In this document: piece by piece, positions 56,030 through 63,072 of the stretch
Numbering within the stretch: position 1 is the stretch's first letter
Layout of the letters: every line of letters starts with the position of its first letter
Assembly: GCF_003086355.1 (NCBI RefSeq)
Contig: NZ_CP031733.1
Location: 372,001-436,000, forward strand
Direction: 5' to 3'
DNA length: 64,000 nt
Source: Streptococcus chenjunshii
Lineage (GTDB): Bacteria > Bacillota > Bacilli > Lactobacillales > Streptococcaceae
Notes under the pieces: generated by a model
Told to the model about the DNA's origin: nothing
Databases searched by the model: none
Seen by the model: only the letters and a program-made list of their open reading frames with translations
Made by a program: the position numbers and the translations under genes

Positions 56030-56974
56030 TTGCTGGATTGGCTAAAGAAGCATATTACAGCTATAAGTTTGACAGGGGTTTTTCTTGTTGGCCTGGGTCT
56101 TTTGGCTTATCCGACTGTCAGTGATTATTGGAACTCTTTTCATCAGTCTGAGGCCATTATGGATTACGCTAAAAGTGTGTCGGACATGGATTCTGAAGCT
56201 TACGATGAGATACTGGCTAGCGCTGAAGCCTACAATGCTCAAAATAAGATGAATTGGAATTTTTCCGAAGAAGACCGAAAGCAGTATGAAAAAGAGCTCA
56301 ACTTCAATGATAGCGGAATTATGGGCTACATCAATATCCCCAAAATTGATATTAAACTGTCTATTTTTCATGGGACAGATGAATCGGTTTTACAGACTTC
56401 GATAGGGCATCTTGAGGGGACTTCGCTGCCGATTGGAGGGACGGGAACCCACAGTGTGCTCTCCGGTCACCGCGGCTTGCCTTCTGCCCGGTTGTTTTCA
56501 GATTTGGATAAACTGCGTGAAGGCGATGTTTTTACCCTGCATATTCTGGATGAAACGCTGACATATGAAGTCGACCAAATTCGTGTTGTTGAACCAACTG
56601 ACTTGTCGCAGCTGCAGATTGACCCTGATAAAGATTACTGTACCTTGGTGACCTGTACTCCTTATGGGATCAATACCCATCGTTTATTAGTAAGAGGCCA
56701 CCGTATTGATAATCTTGATGGGAATGCCAATGTGATTGCTGATGCGGTACAGATTAAACCTATTTTTATTGCGCCTTTCCTTGCGGTTCCTATTTTATTG
56801 ATTTTACTCGCCTATATTTTACTGGTAACCAGCCGTCCTTATCAAGAGCGCTATAAAAAACGCAAGCAGGACTACTTGCGTCAACATGGTTTACAGCCTG
56901 TACCAAATACAAATAAGAAGAACGATTACCAGAAAGTGCTGGATAAGCTAAAAGCGTATTCAAAGCACGACTAA
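56030..56974 (+). CDS. Class C (pilus) sortase
   Basis: This 314-residue pilus-polymerising transpeptidase has an N-terminal helix (about 10-30). A long stalk follows, with the catalytic histidine in SVLSGHRGLPSARLF, the cysteine and arginine in CTLVTCTPYGINTHRLLVRG, and a second membrane helix at about 245-268. That is the class C layout. It would link the pilin at 53929 and attach the adhesin. The first plausible start is a TTG at 56030 with GAAAGGGG upstream; the next ATG would remove the membrane helix. The ribosome binding site lies at the edge of the tandem repeat, so translation may have been altered by the insertion. Confidence 0.9.
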   Translation: MLDWLKKHITAISLTGVFLVGLGLLAYPTVSDYWNSFHQSEAIMDYAKSVSDMDSEAYDEILASAEAYNAQNKMNWNFSEEDRKQYEKELNFNDSGIMGYINIPKIDIKLSIFHGTDESVLQTSIGHLEGTSLPIGGTGTHSVLSGHRGLPSARLFSDLDKLREGDVFTLHILDETLTYEVDQIRVVEPTDLSQLQIDPDKDYCTLVTCTPYGINTHRLLVRGHRIDNLDGNANVIADAVQIKPIFIAPFLAVPILLILLAYILLVTSRPYQERYKKRKQDYLRQHGLQPVPNTNKKNDYQKVLDKLKAYSKHD

Positions 56975-57042
56975 GGCAAAAATTTTTAAATAAGCTGCTG
57001 ACGACTATGGAAAGTTTGTGTGAAATTGCGGCAAAAACTAGC

Positions 57043-57077
57043 AAACAAGCTGGGACATTTGTTCCAGCTTGTTTTTT
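57043..57077 (+). terminator. Terminator after the pilus sortase
   Basis: AAACAAGCTGGGACA pairs with TGTTCCAGCTTGTTT and ends in TTTTTT. The stem resembles the peptide-unit terminator at 47459. The group II intron begins directly at its T run. Confidence 0.88.
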
Positions 57078-57591
57078 GTACGACGGGCATGTCGTATATC
57101 TGAGGTGCAAGTCCTCTGTGGGCACCAGCTACCGGTGAACCTAAAAGTGATTCCCAAGCCTGACTATCGTGAGGTAGCGGGGAGAGGAAGGGATAGCGAA
57201 ATTGTGACTCTACGAACAGAAACGTGATATAAGGCGTACATAACGGATAAGGTGGCAAAAAGCACTAAAGTCCAAAAAGGTAGCCGTAACCTATATGCGT
57301 AAATCACGAGAGTAAACAAGGAAAGATATACGACTTATCCCGTGAGGTCTCATGAGCGTCACAGGCGTAGTCACAACGAATCATGAGAAGTCAGCCGAGG
57401 CCATAGTAGTGATGAGGCTTCTGTAATGGAAGTGGAGCGAAGGGCTGAACAATTAACCGAAGTATACCTACTTCACTTGTGTCTGTAAAACGAACGGTCT
57501 GATAGAACTGGGTGCGGTTACGTATTGACTAGAGGAAAGTTCACCAATATAAGATGTCCCTCAGACACCGAAACAAGAAAGGAATACGCAC

Positions 57592-58869
57592 ATGTCAAAG
57601 TTACTAGATAATATCCTATCTCGTTCCCATATGCTTGAAGCCTACAATCAAGTGAAAGCTAACAAAGGCTCAGCTGGCATTGATGGCATCACAATTGATG
57701 ACATAGATAACTATCTCCGTCAACACTGGCGACCAACCAAGGAACTGATAAAACAGAGGAAATACAAACCTCAGCCAGTCCTGCGAGTTGATATTCCTAA
57801 ACTCAAAGGAGGGGTCCGTCAGCTTGGGATTCCGACAGTGATGGACAGGATGATCCAACAAGCTATTGTCCAAGTCCTTAGTCCTATCTGTGAACCACAC
57901 TTTTCTGAAATGAGTTATGGTTTCCGACCAAATCGGTCATGCGGAAAAGCCATCGTTAAGCTACTAGACTATCTCAATGAAGGCTATGAGTGGATTGTGG
58001 ATATTGACTTAGAGAAATTCTTCGATAGGGTGCCTCAAGATAGACTGATGTCGCTTGTCCATAACATCATTCAAGACGGTGATACGGAATCACTGATTCG
58101 TAAGTATCTCCATTCAGGTGTGGTCATCAACGGCCAACGGTATAAAACCTTGGTAGGGACACCACAAGGTGGAAATCTGTCGCCACTCCTGTCTAATATT
58201 ATGCTTAATGAGTTAGATAAAGAGTTGGAAAGCCGAGGGCTTCGCTTCGTCCGCTACGCAGATGATTGTGTCATCACAGTTGGGAGTGAAGCAGCTGCCA
58301 AGCGAGTGATGTACTCTGTTAGTCGTTTTATTGAAAAACGACTAGGTTTGAAAGTCAATATGACCAAGACCAAGATTGTCAGACCAGGCAAACTGAAGTA
58401 TTTAGGATTTGGGTTCTGGAAATCATCTGAGGGTTGGAAAAGTCGTCCTCATCAAGACAGTGTAGTGAGTTTCAAGAGAAAACTTAAGAAACTCACCACA
58501 CGCAAATGGAGTATTGACTTGGACAGTCGTATTGAGAAGCTCAACTGGCTCATCCGAGGTTGGCTAAACTATTTCTCAATGACGAGCATGAAGTCTATCA
58601 TAACAAGTATCGATGAAAGGTTGAGGACACGAGTTAGGGTTATTATCTGGAAGCAATGGAAGAAGAAAACTAGGCGACTATGGGGGCTTCTTAAATTAGG
58701 AGTTCCGAAATGGATAGCAGATAAGGTATCTGGCTGGGGCGACCATTATCAATTAGCAGCTCAAAAGTCAGTTTTAAAACGTGCTATATCAAAACAAGTC
58801 CTCGTCAAACGAGGGCTGATTTCTTGCTTGGATTATTACCTGGAACGACATGCGTTAAAAGTTAGTTGA
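57592..58869 (+). CDS. ltrA: Group II intron-encoded reverse transcriptase/maturase
   Basis: This 425-residue protein has reverse transcriptase blocks including KPQPVLRVDIPKLKGGVRQL, IVDIDLEKFFDRVP and TPQGGNLSPLLSNIMLNELD. The catalytic FVRYADDC follows, and the thumb/maturase domain includes IEKLNWLIRGWLNYF. It lacks an HNH endonuclease domain, in keeping with class IIC-type or endonuclease-free elements. It is full length with no frameshift, and AGAAAGGA precedes the ATG, so the intron may be active. Confidence 0.93.
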   Translation: MSKLLDNILSRSHMLEAYNQVKANKGSAGIDGITIDDIDNYLRQHWRPTKELIKQRKYKPQPVLRVDIPKLKGGVRQLGIPTVMDRMIQQAIVQVLSPICEPHFSEMSYGFRPNRSCGKAIVKLLDYLNEGYEWIVDIDLEKFFDRVPQDRLMSLVHNIIQDGDTESLIRKYLHSGVVINGQRYKTLVGTPQGGNLSPLLSNIMLNELDKELESRGLRFVRYADDCVITVGSEAAAKRVMYSVSRFIEKRLGLKVNMTKTKIVRPGKLKYLGFGFWKSSEGWKSRPHQDSVVSFKRKLKKLTTRKWSIDLDSRIEKLNWLIRGWLNYFSMTSMKSIITSIDERLRTRVRVIIWKQWKKKTRRLWGLLKLGVPKWIADKVSGWGDHYQLAAQKSVLKRAISKQVLVKRGLISCLDYYLERHALKVS

Positions 58870-58931
58870 ACCGCCGTGTGCCGAACGGCACGCACGGTGG
58901 TGTGAGAGGGGCTAGAAATTAGCCCCTACTC
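58868..58931 (+). ncRNA. Group II intron domains V and VI
   Basis: Domain V folds as GAACCGCCGTGTGCC with a GAAC tetraloop and GGCACGCACGGTGG. Domain VI folds as GAGAGGGGCTAG ... TAGCCCCTACTC with an unpaired A on the 3' side that could be the branch point. Confidence 0.8.
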
Positions 58932-58935
58932 AATT

Positions 58936-58962
58936 GGCTCTTTGTCAACTGTAGTGGGTTAA
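58936..58962. mobile_element. Possible IS (ISL3-like) end next to the intron
   Basis: ggctctttgtcaactgtagt resembles terminal inverted repeats of streptococcal ISL3-family elements as I remember them. No transposase fragment is present. The match is from memory and short. Confidence 0.25.
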
Positions 58963-59009
58963 TGAAAAGCTAACATCTGGAGAGCACTAATTTTAAATTT
59001 TTTGCTTTT

Positions 59010-59077
59010 ACCATTCATTATAGAATAATGACTATTCATGACAAAGTGATTTATTTTGATTTTCAATGCGCTATACT
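59010..59077 (+). promoter_or_regulatory. LytTR-type activator site and -10 box of the second peptide locus
   Basis: Two near-identical 9-bp direct repeats, ACCATTCAT at 59010-59018 and ACTATTCAT at 59031-59039, are separated by exactly 12 bp. TATACT follows at 59072-59077 without a good -35. This is the layout of promoters switched on by LytTR regulators such as BlpR and ComE, which control bacteriocin genes in streptococci. Confidence 0.65.
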
Positions 59078-59134
59078 AATCCATGTAAAGACGAAGTGCA
59101 CAAAACCCTCTTTAAAAAAATAAGGAGGAGATTT

Positions 59135-59197
59135 ATGACAGATGAAACTGGGAATAAGAATTTTCCAAGAGACGGATGTAAGCTAACTAATAACTAG
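59135..59197 (+). CDS. Small peptide ORF (20 residues, one cysteine)
   Basis: A strong AAGGAGGAG precedes the ATG. The product starts MTDETGNKNFPRDG, contains one cysteine and ends KLTNN. It is hydrophilic with no leader or double-glycine motif. It is the first frame after the putative LytTR promoter. It may be a truncated bacteriocin leader, a regulatory peptide or a functional small peptide. Confidence 0.5.
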   Translation: MTDETGNKNFPRDGCKLTNN

Positions 59198-59240
59198 GTT
59201 TGATTGTCGCAAAAGTGCTTGTAGGAGGGAGGAATTTTAA

Positions 59241-59315
59241 ATGATAATAACAGTTGTTGCAGATGACTCGGTCTGGCAAGAAGTTCCAATGTCAAAAAAA
59301 AGAATCCCTGATTAA
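59241..59315 (+). CDS. Small peptide ORF (24 residues)
   Basis: A strong GGAGGGAGGAA precedes the ATG. The product begins MIITVVADDSVWQEVP and has a basic C-terminal end. It has no recognisable motif. It sits between the 20-residue frame and the paired 26-residue peptides, all in one direction. Confidence 0.5.
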   Translation: MIITVVADDSVWQEVPMSKKRIPD

Positions 59316-59350
59316 AAAGCTAAACCCATGATTCAAAGGAGGAAACAGTC

Positions 59351-59431
59351 ATGAAAAAGCAAAACAAACGCAGTACGGTCAGTGTCGGTGTCTTCTCATA
59401 CACCTATACACGCGGACGCCACTCAATTTAA
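59351..59431 (+). CDS. 26-residue basic peptide, copy 1 (bacteriocin- or signal-like)
   Basis: AAAGGAGGAAA precedes the ATG. The product starts MKKQNKRSTVSVGVF, continues with an aromatic/threonine stretch SYTYTRG and ends RHSI. It is strongly basic with an alternating hydrophobic pattern suited to a beta strand. It lacks cysteine, a signal peptide and a double-glycine leader. The next gene encodes an almost identical peptide. Following genes encode ABC permeases, an ABC ATPase and an exporter, so it is probably the exported product of the locus. No known peptide family was recognised. Confidence 0.75.
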   Translation: MKKQNKRSTVSVGVFSYTYTRGRHSI

Positions 59432-59459
59432 TGTGAACTAATACAAGGAGGGAACAGGT

Positions 59460-59540
59460 ATGAAAAAACAAAACAAACGCAGTACAGTCAGTGTCGGTGT
59501 CTTCTCATACACTTATACACGCGGAAATCATAAGATCTAA
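59460..59540 (+). CDS. 26-residue basic peptide, copy 2
   Basis: AAGGAGGGAA precedes the ATG. It is identical to copy 1 over the first 22 residues and then ends NHKI instead of RHSI. Differences in the shared part are synonymous (AAG/AAA, ACG/ACA, ACC/ACT), while three of the last four codons change the amino acid. That pattern suggests a conserved core with a variable C-terminal end, as in two-peptide or immunity-specific systems. There is no modification enzyme gene inside the window. Confidence 0.75.
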   Translation: MKKQNKRSTVSVGVFSYTYTRGNHKI

Positions 59541-59559
59541 GCGGGAAATAATTTTTACT

Positions 59560-59635
59560 GATAGTTAACGGACGAACAGTTAACTATCAATAAGATGGGG
59601 TCTAAGTATAAGTTATTAAACCCCATCTTATTGAT
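59560..59635 (+). other. Two consecutive hairpins between the peptides and the transporter genes
   Basis: GATAGTTAAC/GTTAACTATC lies at 59560-59588. A strong stem ATCAATAAGATGGGGT/ACCCCATCTTATTGAT follows at 59586-59635. The right side is followed by A, not T, so it is a processing or attenuation hairpin rather than a simple terminator. The two overlap and could be alternative structures. Confidence 0.65.
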
Positions 59636-59659
59636 AAAAAATCGAAAAGGAAAAAGACA

Positions 59660-60397
59660 ATGTTATATACTTCAATTTTAAAATCAGTAGCAAGTCGGAG
59701 AGATGTCAAAATATTTTTTGCTTTTATTATCTTGCCCTTGCTGGTACCATTTTTATCTCAAACAATGGATGGCGCCCAATCTCATTTTGGTCAAAGTTTT
59801 CTAACATTTTTGGACTTGACTTTAAATACTCAATATCGGATTATCCTACCAGTTATGACTTTTTCCCTGGTCGTTACTTCTGTTTTTAAAGATGAAATTG
59901 ATTCTGGAATCATGTTCCTTTATAAAGATATCAATCGGACAAAGATTTTTAATGCAAAAGTCTTAAGTCTATTTACCGTTTACGGTTTATACCTCTTAGG
60001 TACAGCAGTAGCAGGCTTGCTTGCTTACTATGTAGTGATGGTGCCCAGAGGAAATGTATCGGGCAGTCTGCTCCCTGAACAAATGGCAGATATCGGTCAA
60101 GCGGTTGTTTCAATCATTTCAACTATTTTATTGAACTTGATTACAATTGTATTGGTAACAATGGTTTCAATTACATCAAAAACGATCCAATCCGTACTGA
60201 TAGGTGTATTCTTTACATTGCTTGTGACAGTATCTCCAATGCTGGTTGGTATCCGATATCTATTTCCAAGCGGCTATGTGACGATGAGCCAGAAGAATTT
60301 TAGTCTGGCCTTCCTACTTATAATTGCCTTATCGGCTGTTTATTTAGGAATCTGTTACATTCGAGGATTACAAAAATTTAGAAAAATTGAATTTTAG
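59660..60397 (+). CDS. ABC-2 type membrane permease, paralogue 1
   Basis: This 245-residue protein has six membrane helices and no ATPase motif. It shares the motif SVFKDEIDSGIMFLYKDINR with the permease at 62300, where the corresponding block is SVFKRETDDHTMFLYKDINR, so the two are paralogues. With the ATPase at 61420 it probably forms an efflux or immunity pump. A GAAAAGGAAAAAG stretch precedes the ATG, which lies 24 bases after the second hairpin. Confidence 0.8.
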   Translation: MLYTSILKSVASRRDVKIFFAFIILPLLVPFLSQTMDGAQSHFGQSFLTFLDLTLNTQYRIILPVMTFSLVVTSVFKDEIDSGIMFLYKDINRTKIFNAKVLSLFTVYGLYLLGTAVAGLLAYYVVMVPRGNVSGSLLPEQMADIGQAVVSIISTILLNLITIVLVTMVSITSKTIQSVLIGVFFTLLVTVSPMLVGIRYLFPSGYVTMSQKNFSLAFLLIIALSAVYLGICYIRGLQKFRKIEF

Positions 60398-60408
60398 GAG
60401 AAGCAGCA

Positions 60409-60987
60409 ATGTTATTATCAAATATAAAACATCTCTTTATCGCAATAGGACCGGTTGTTATAGCTTCGCTAGTCTATATATTCGGTACCTCCATGCTATT
60501 CTTTAGTTCTGGCGATCAACTAGAATTCTCTTATCTACTTTCACTTATTTGTTTCATGCCCTTAGGGTTCATTATTTTACCGCATTTTATAGCAAAAAAG
60601 AATAATCTTTATTCAAGCGAGCATGACATTCGATTTGGTTGGCAATCATATGTAATATTAGCTGTTTTAATTTTCTTGGTCAATCACTTCTTTATCAAAA
60701 GCAATGAATATTTCCATCAAATGATTATTTCAGCCTGCGAGGAATTCCTCTTTCGGTTTGTCCTCTACAAGATTTTGTGAAAGCATTATCGTTTCTGGCC
60801 AACAATTATTATCACTTTCCTCTTGTTTGGATTCGTTCTTCATTTGAACTATCCATTCATAGACAATTTAACGCTCAGAGCGCCAATAGGCTTTCTCTTT
60901 GCATTACTGGCTTCACGTTTTGGGCTGCAATATTCGATTGCTGGTCACTGGCTTTATAATCTAGTCATTTCACAAATTTCTTTTTAG
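60409..60987 (+). pseudogene. CPBP-family intramembrane protease interrupted by an in-frame TGA
   Basis: The first frame runs 123 codons and stops at TGA (60778-60780). The same frame continues without further stops to TAG at 60985-60987. Across the break all CPBP motifs are present: EE...R in SACEEFLFRFVLYKIL, F...H in LLFGFVLHL and H...N in AGHWLYNLV. Joined, the protein would be about 191 residues. CPBP proteases often give self-immunity to bacteriocins. The single stop suggests a recent nonsense mutation, a sequencing error or read-through. Confidence 0.85.
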
Positions 60988-60998
60988 GAGGTCTCATT

Positions 60999-61427
60999 AT
61001 GACACTATTATTCATCACTGCAATTATCTATATCATTCTTACATTAGCTGGTTCACATTTTTTACTAGCATTATCCGCACCGACCTTTGCTTTGCTGGTC
61101 TACATCTTACCACTTGTACTTAATTTCCTAGTGACAAAAGTGCAAAAGGATGACAAGCAAAAATTGATTGCAAGTGTGATTTGTCCAACCTTATCTTTAT
61201 CATACTATATCGGTCTTACTTATTTGTCCTCATCTTCAGGTGTTTGGTCAAAATTTGTTGAAGCCAATAGCGTGGCAAACAGCAGTGTGAGTATGGAAAT
61301 TACAAAAACACCGCTTGCTGCTTCACAACTTATCTTTGTTGCATTAGTTTTCTATGGTATCTCATTAGCAGCATATTTTATCGCGAAATCATCAGTATCT
61401 AGAAATAAAGGAGTTCAACATGCTTAA
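60999..61427 (+). CDS. Small membrane protein of the peptide locus
   Basis: This 142-residue protein has four hydrophobic helices and no catalytic motif. AGGAGG precedes the ATG, overlapping the end of the CPBP gene. Its last 8 bases overlap the ATPase gene. It may be a further permease subunit or an immunity protein. Confidence 0.75.
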   Translation: MTLLFITAIIYIILTLAGSHFLLALSAPTFALLVYILPLVLNFLVTKVQKDDKQKLIASVICPTLSLSYYIGLTYLSSSSGVWSKFVEANSVANSSVSMEITKTPLAASQLIFVALVFYGISLAAYFIAKSSVSRNKGVQHA

Positions 61428-62295
61428 GGTTGAAAAAATTTCAAAAAAATTCTCAGGTAACGATTTTTATTCTCTCAAAGATGTCAGTATGGAAATTGAA
61501 AAAGGAGAGATTGTTGGTCTTATTGGTAAAAACGGTGCAGGGAAATCAACCCTGATGAAATTGATGGCAAAATCTTTAAAGCCAACATCTGGAACCATTA
61601 CTTATAAGGAAGAAGATATTAACAGCCGCGACAATGTATTGGATGATTTTGGGATTATGATTGACCCTGTCTTCTATCCGGAAATGTCTGTTATTGATAA
61701 TTTAAAATTCTACCTCAAATTACACGGCAAACAAGATTTATATCCTAATATTGAAAGTACTTTGAAAATTGTTGAACTTTGGAACGCTCGGAATCGTAAG
61801 CCAAAAGGCTTTTCATTTGGGATGAAGCAACGGACAGCTTTGGCAATTGCTATGGTGGCTGAATCCGACTTCCTTATTCTTGATGAACCTTTTGTTGGTC
61901 TGGATCCAATCGGAGTTCAAAAACTCATTGATATTCTCAAAAAATGGTCAAGCGAACGTCAAATCTCCATGTTGATTTCCAGCCACCAATTGGGAGAATT
62001 AGAGGCATTATGTGACCGCTATATTTACATTGATGCTGGGCAGTTAGCTGATTCATTCTTGGGACAGGAAGCTCAAAGTGTTGTTGTCCACTTGACAGAA
62101 GGGGCAGATCTAGAGTTCTTGCAGACACTCTTATCAGAATCTGTCAAATTGAACAACAATCAACAATTAGAGATTTCGACTGCCGCTGACAAGGAGACCT
62201 TGAATACCGTTTGGTCAAGTCTTGGAAACTATCATCTCATTGAAAGTATTGAAATTAAAGAAAATCATCTTAAAGATGTTTTTATGAAAGGATAA
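61420..62295 (+). CDS. ABC transporter ATP-binding protein
   Basis: This 291-residue ATPase has Walker A in GLIGKNGAGKSTLMKL, a non-standard signature FSFGMKQR, Walker B in FLILDEPFVGLDP and an H-loop in ISSHQL. A C-terminal extension of about 70 residues follows. The type resembles BcrA-like and lantibiotic-immunity ATPases. It lies between two ABC-2 permease genes and is coupled to both neighbours (8-base overlap upstream, 4-base gap downstream). AAAGGAG precedes the ATG. Confidence 0.9.
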   Translation: MLKVEKISKKFSGNDFYSLKDVSMEIEKGEIVGLIGKNGAGKSTLMKLMAKSLKPTSGTITYKEEDINSRDNVLDDFGIMIDPVFYPEMSVIDNLKFYLKLHGKQDLYPNIESTLKIVELWNARNRKPKGFSFGMKQRTALAIAMVAESDFLILDEPFVGLDPIGVQKLIDILKKWSSERQISMLISSHQLGELEALCDRYIYIDAGQLADSFLGQEAQSVVVHLTEGADLEFLQTLLSESVKLNNNQQLEISTAADKETLNTVWSSLGNYHLIESIEIKENHLKDVFMKG

Positions 62296-62299
62296 GTCT

Positions 62300-63070
62300 A
62301 TGAATGGCATTTTTTCAGCAGTATTAGAATCAGTTTGGAAGCGCAAGGAAACCAAAATATTCTTGGTCTTCGCCCTCTATCCTTTGATTTACTATGTTGC
62401 ATCTTTCTTTGGAGCATCAAACTTTATGCAAATTGATGTTGGACAAGGAGTCCAAGTTGGCTACCTCGATTTTGCTGACATGATGCTCAATTCAATAGAT
62501 GCAATGATATTGCCAACCTTAGCCCTGTATTTTTTAACCATCTCAGTGTTTAAACGCGAGACGGATGATCATACCATGTTTTTATATAAGGATATTAATC
62601 GTAAGACGATCTTTCTATTGAAATTTTTCAGCCTAGCCCTTATCTTAGTGCTCTACTTTATTCTATTCCTTGCGGTAAGCATGTTTGTTCATTACAGTCG
62701 TGTTGTCAACATGGATTTTGGCAGCAGTCGCTTTGGATCTGATAATCTCTACAGCACCCTCTATGTCATCATTAATCTATTGGTGATCTTTCTTAAGGGG
62801 ATTTTGTCCATTGCCGTAGCAGCATTTCTTTCTCTGCGCTTTGGAACAGGGGCAACCATGGGAGCTTCCATTGCCCTCTCTCTAATGATGGCCGTTGCCT
62901 CCATTATCGGTGGTCCCATTGCCATGATCTTCCCAAATGGTTACAACCAGTTTTTCAAAGGCATCAGTGATATTTGGATTCCTTTGGTGGGTTCAGTATC
63001 TGTTACTAGTCTCTACACTGTCATTTGTAATTATTTTAGTATTGAAACATTTAAGAATTTGGAGTTTTAA
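62300..63070 (+). CDS. ABC-2 type membrane permease, paralogue 2
   Basis: This 256-residue protein has six membrane helices and is paralogous to the 59660 product through the FLYKDINR block and overall spacing. Two related permeases with one ATPase suggest a heterodimeric membrane domain. AAAGGA precedes the ATG. Its stop overlaps the start of the next ABC gene (TAATG). Confidence 0.82.
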   Translation: MNGIFSAVLESVWKRKETKIFLVFALYPLIYYVASFFGASNFMQIDVGQGVQVGYLDFADMMLNSIDAMILPTLALYFLTISVFKRETDDHTMFLYKDINRKTIFLLKFFSLALILVLYFILFLAVSMFVHYSRVVNMDFGSSRFGSDNLYSTLYVIINLLVIFLKGILSIAVAAFLSLRFGTGATMGASIALSLMMAVASIIGGPIAMIFPNGYNQFFKGISDIWIPLVGSVSVTSLYTVICNYFSIETFKNLEF

Positions 63071-63072
63071 TG

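Larger units (their letters stand above)
57078..58934 (+). mobile_element. Group II intron (probably subclass IIC)
   Basis: The element starts at about 57078 (GTACGACGGGCATGTC) directly after a terminator hairpin. It carries a structured 5' region of about 510 bases, a reverse transcriptase ORF and the 3' catalytic domains. Domain V is a 34-36 base hairpin (58868-58903, arms CCGCCGTGTGCC and GGCACGCACGGTGG). Domain VI is a GGGGCTA/TAGCCCC stem ending about 58931. Insertion just behind intrinsic terminators is characteristic of group IIC. Exact splice points are estimates. Confidence 0.85.

Noticed and set aside
55641..56045. A 134-codon open frame running through the 171-bp tandem repeat
   Set aside because: The frame is open only because the unit length is a multiple of three. 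The sequence is repeat A found in other frames and orientations elsewhere, and there is no ribosome binding site.
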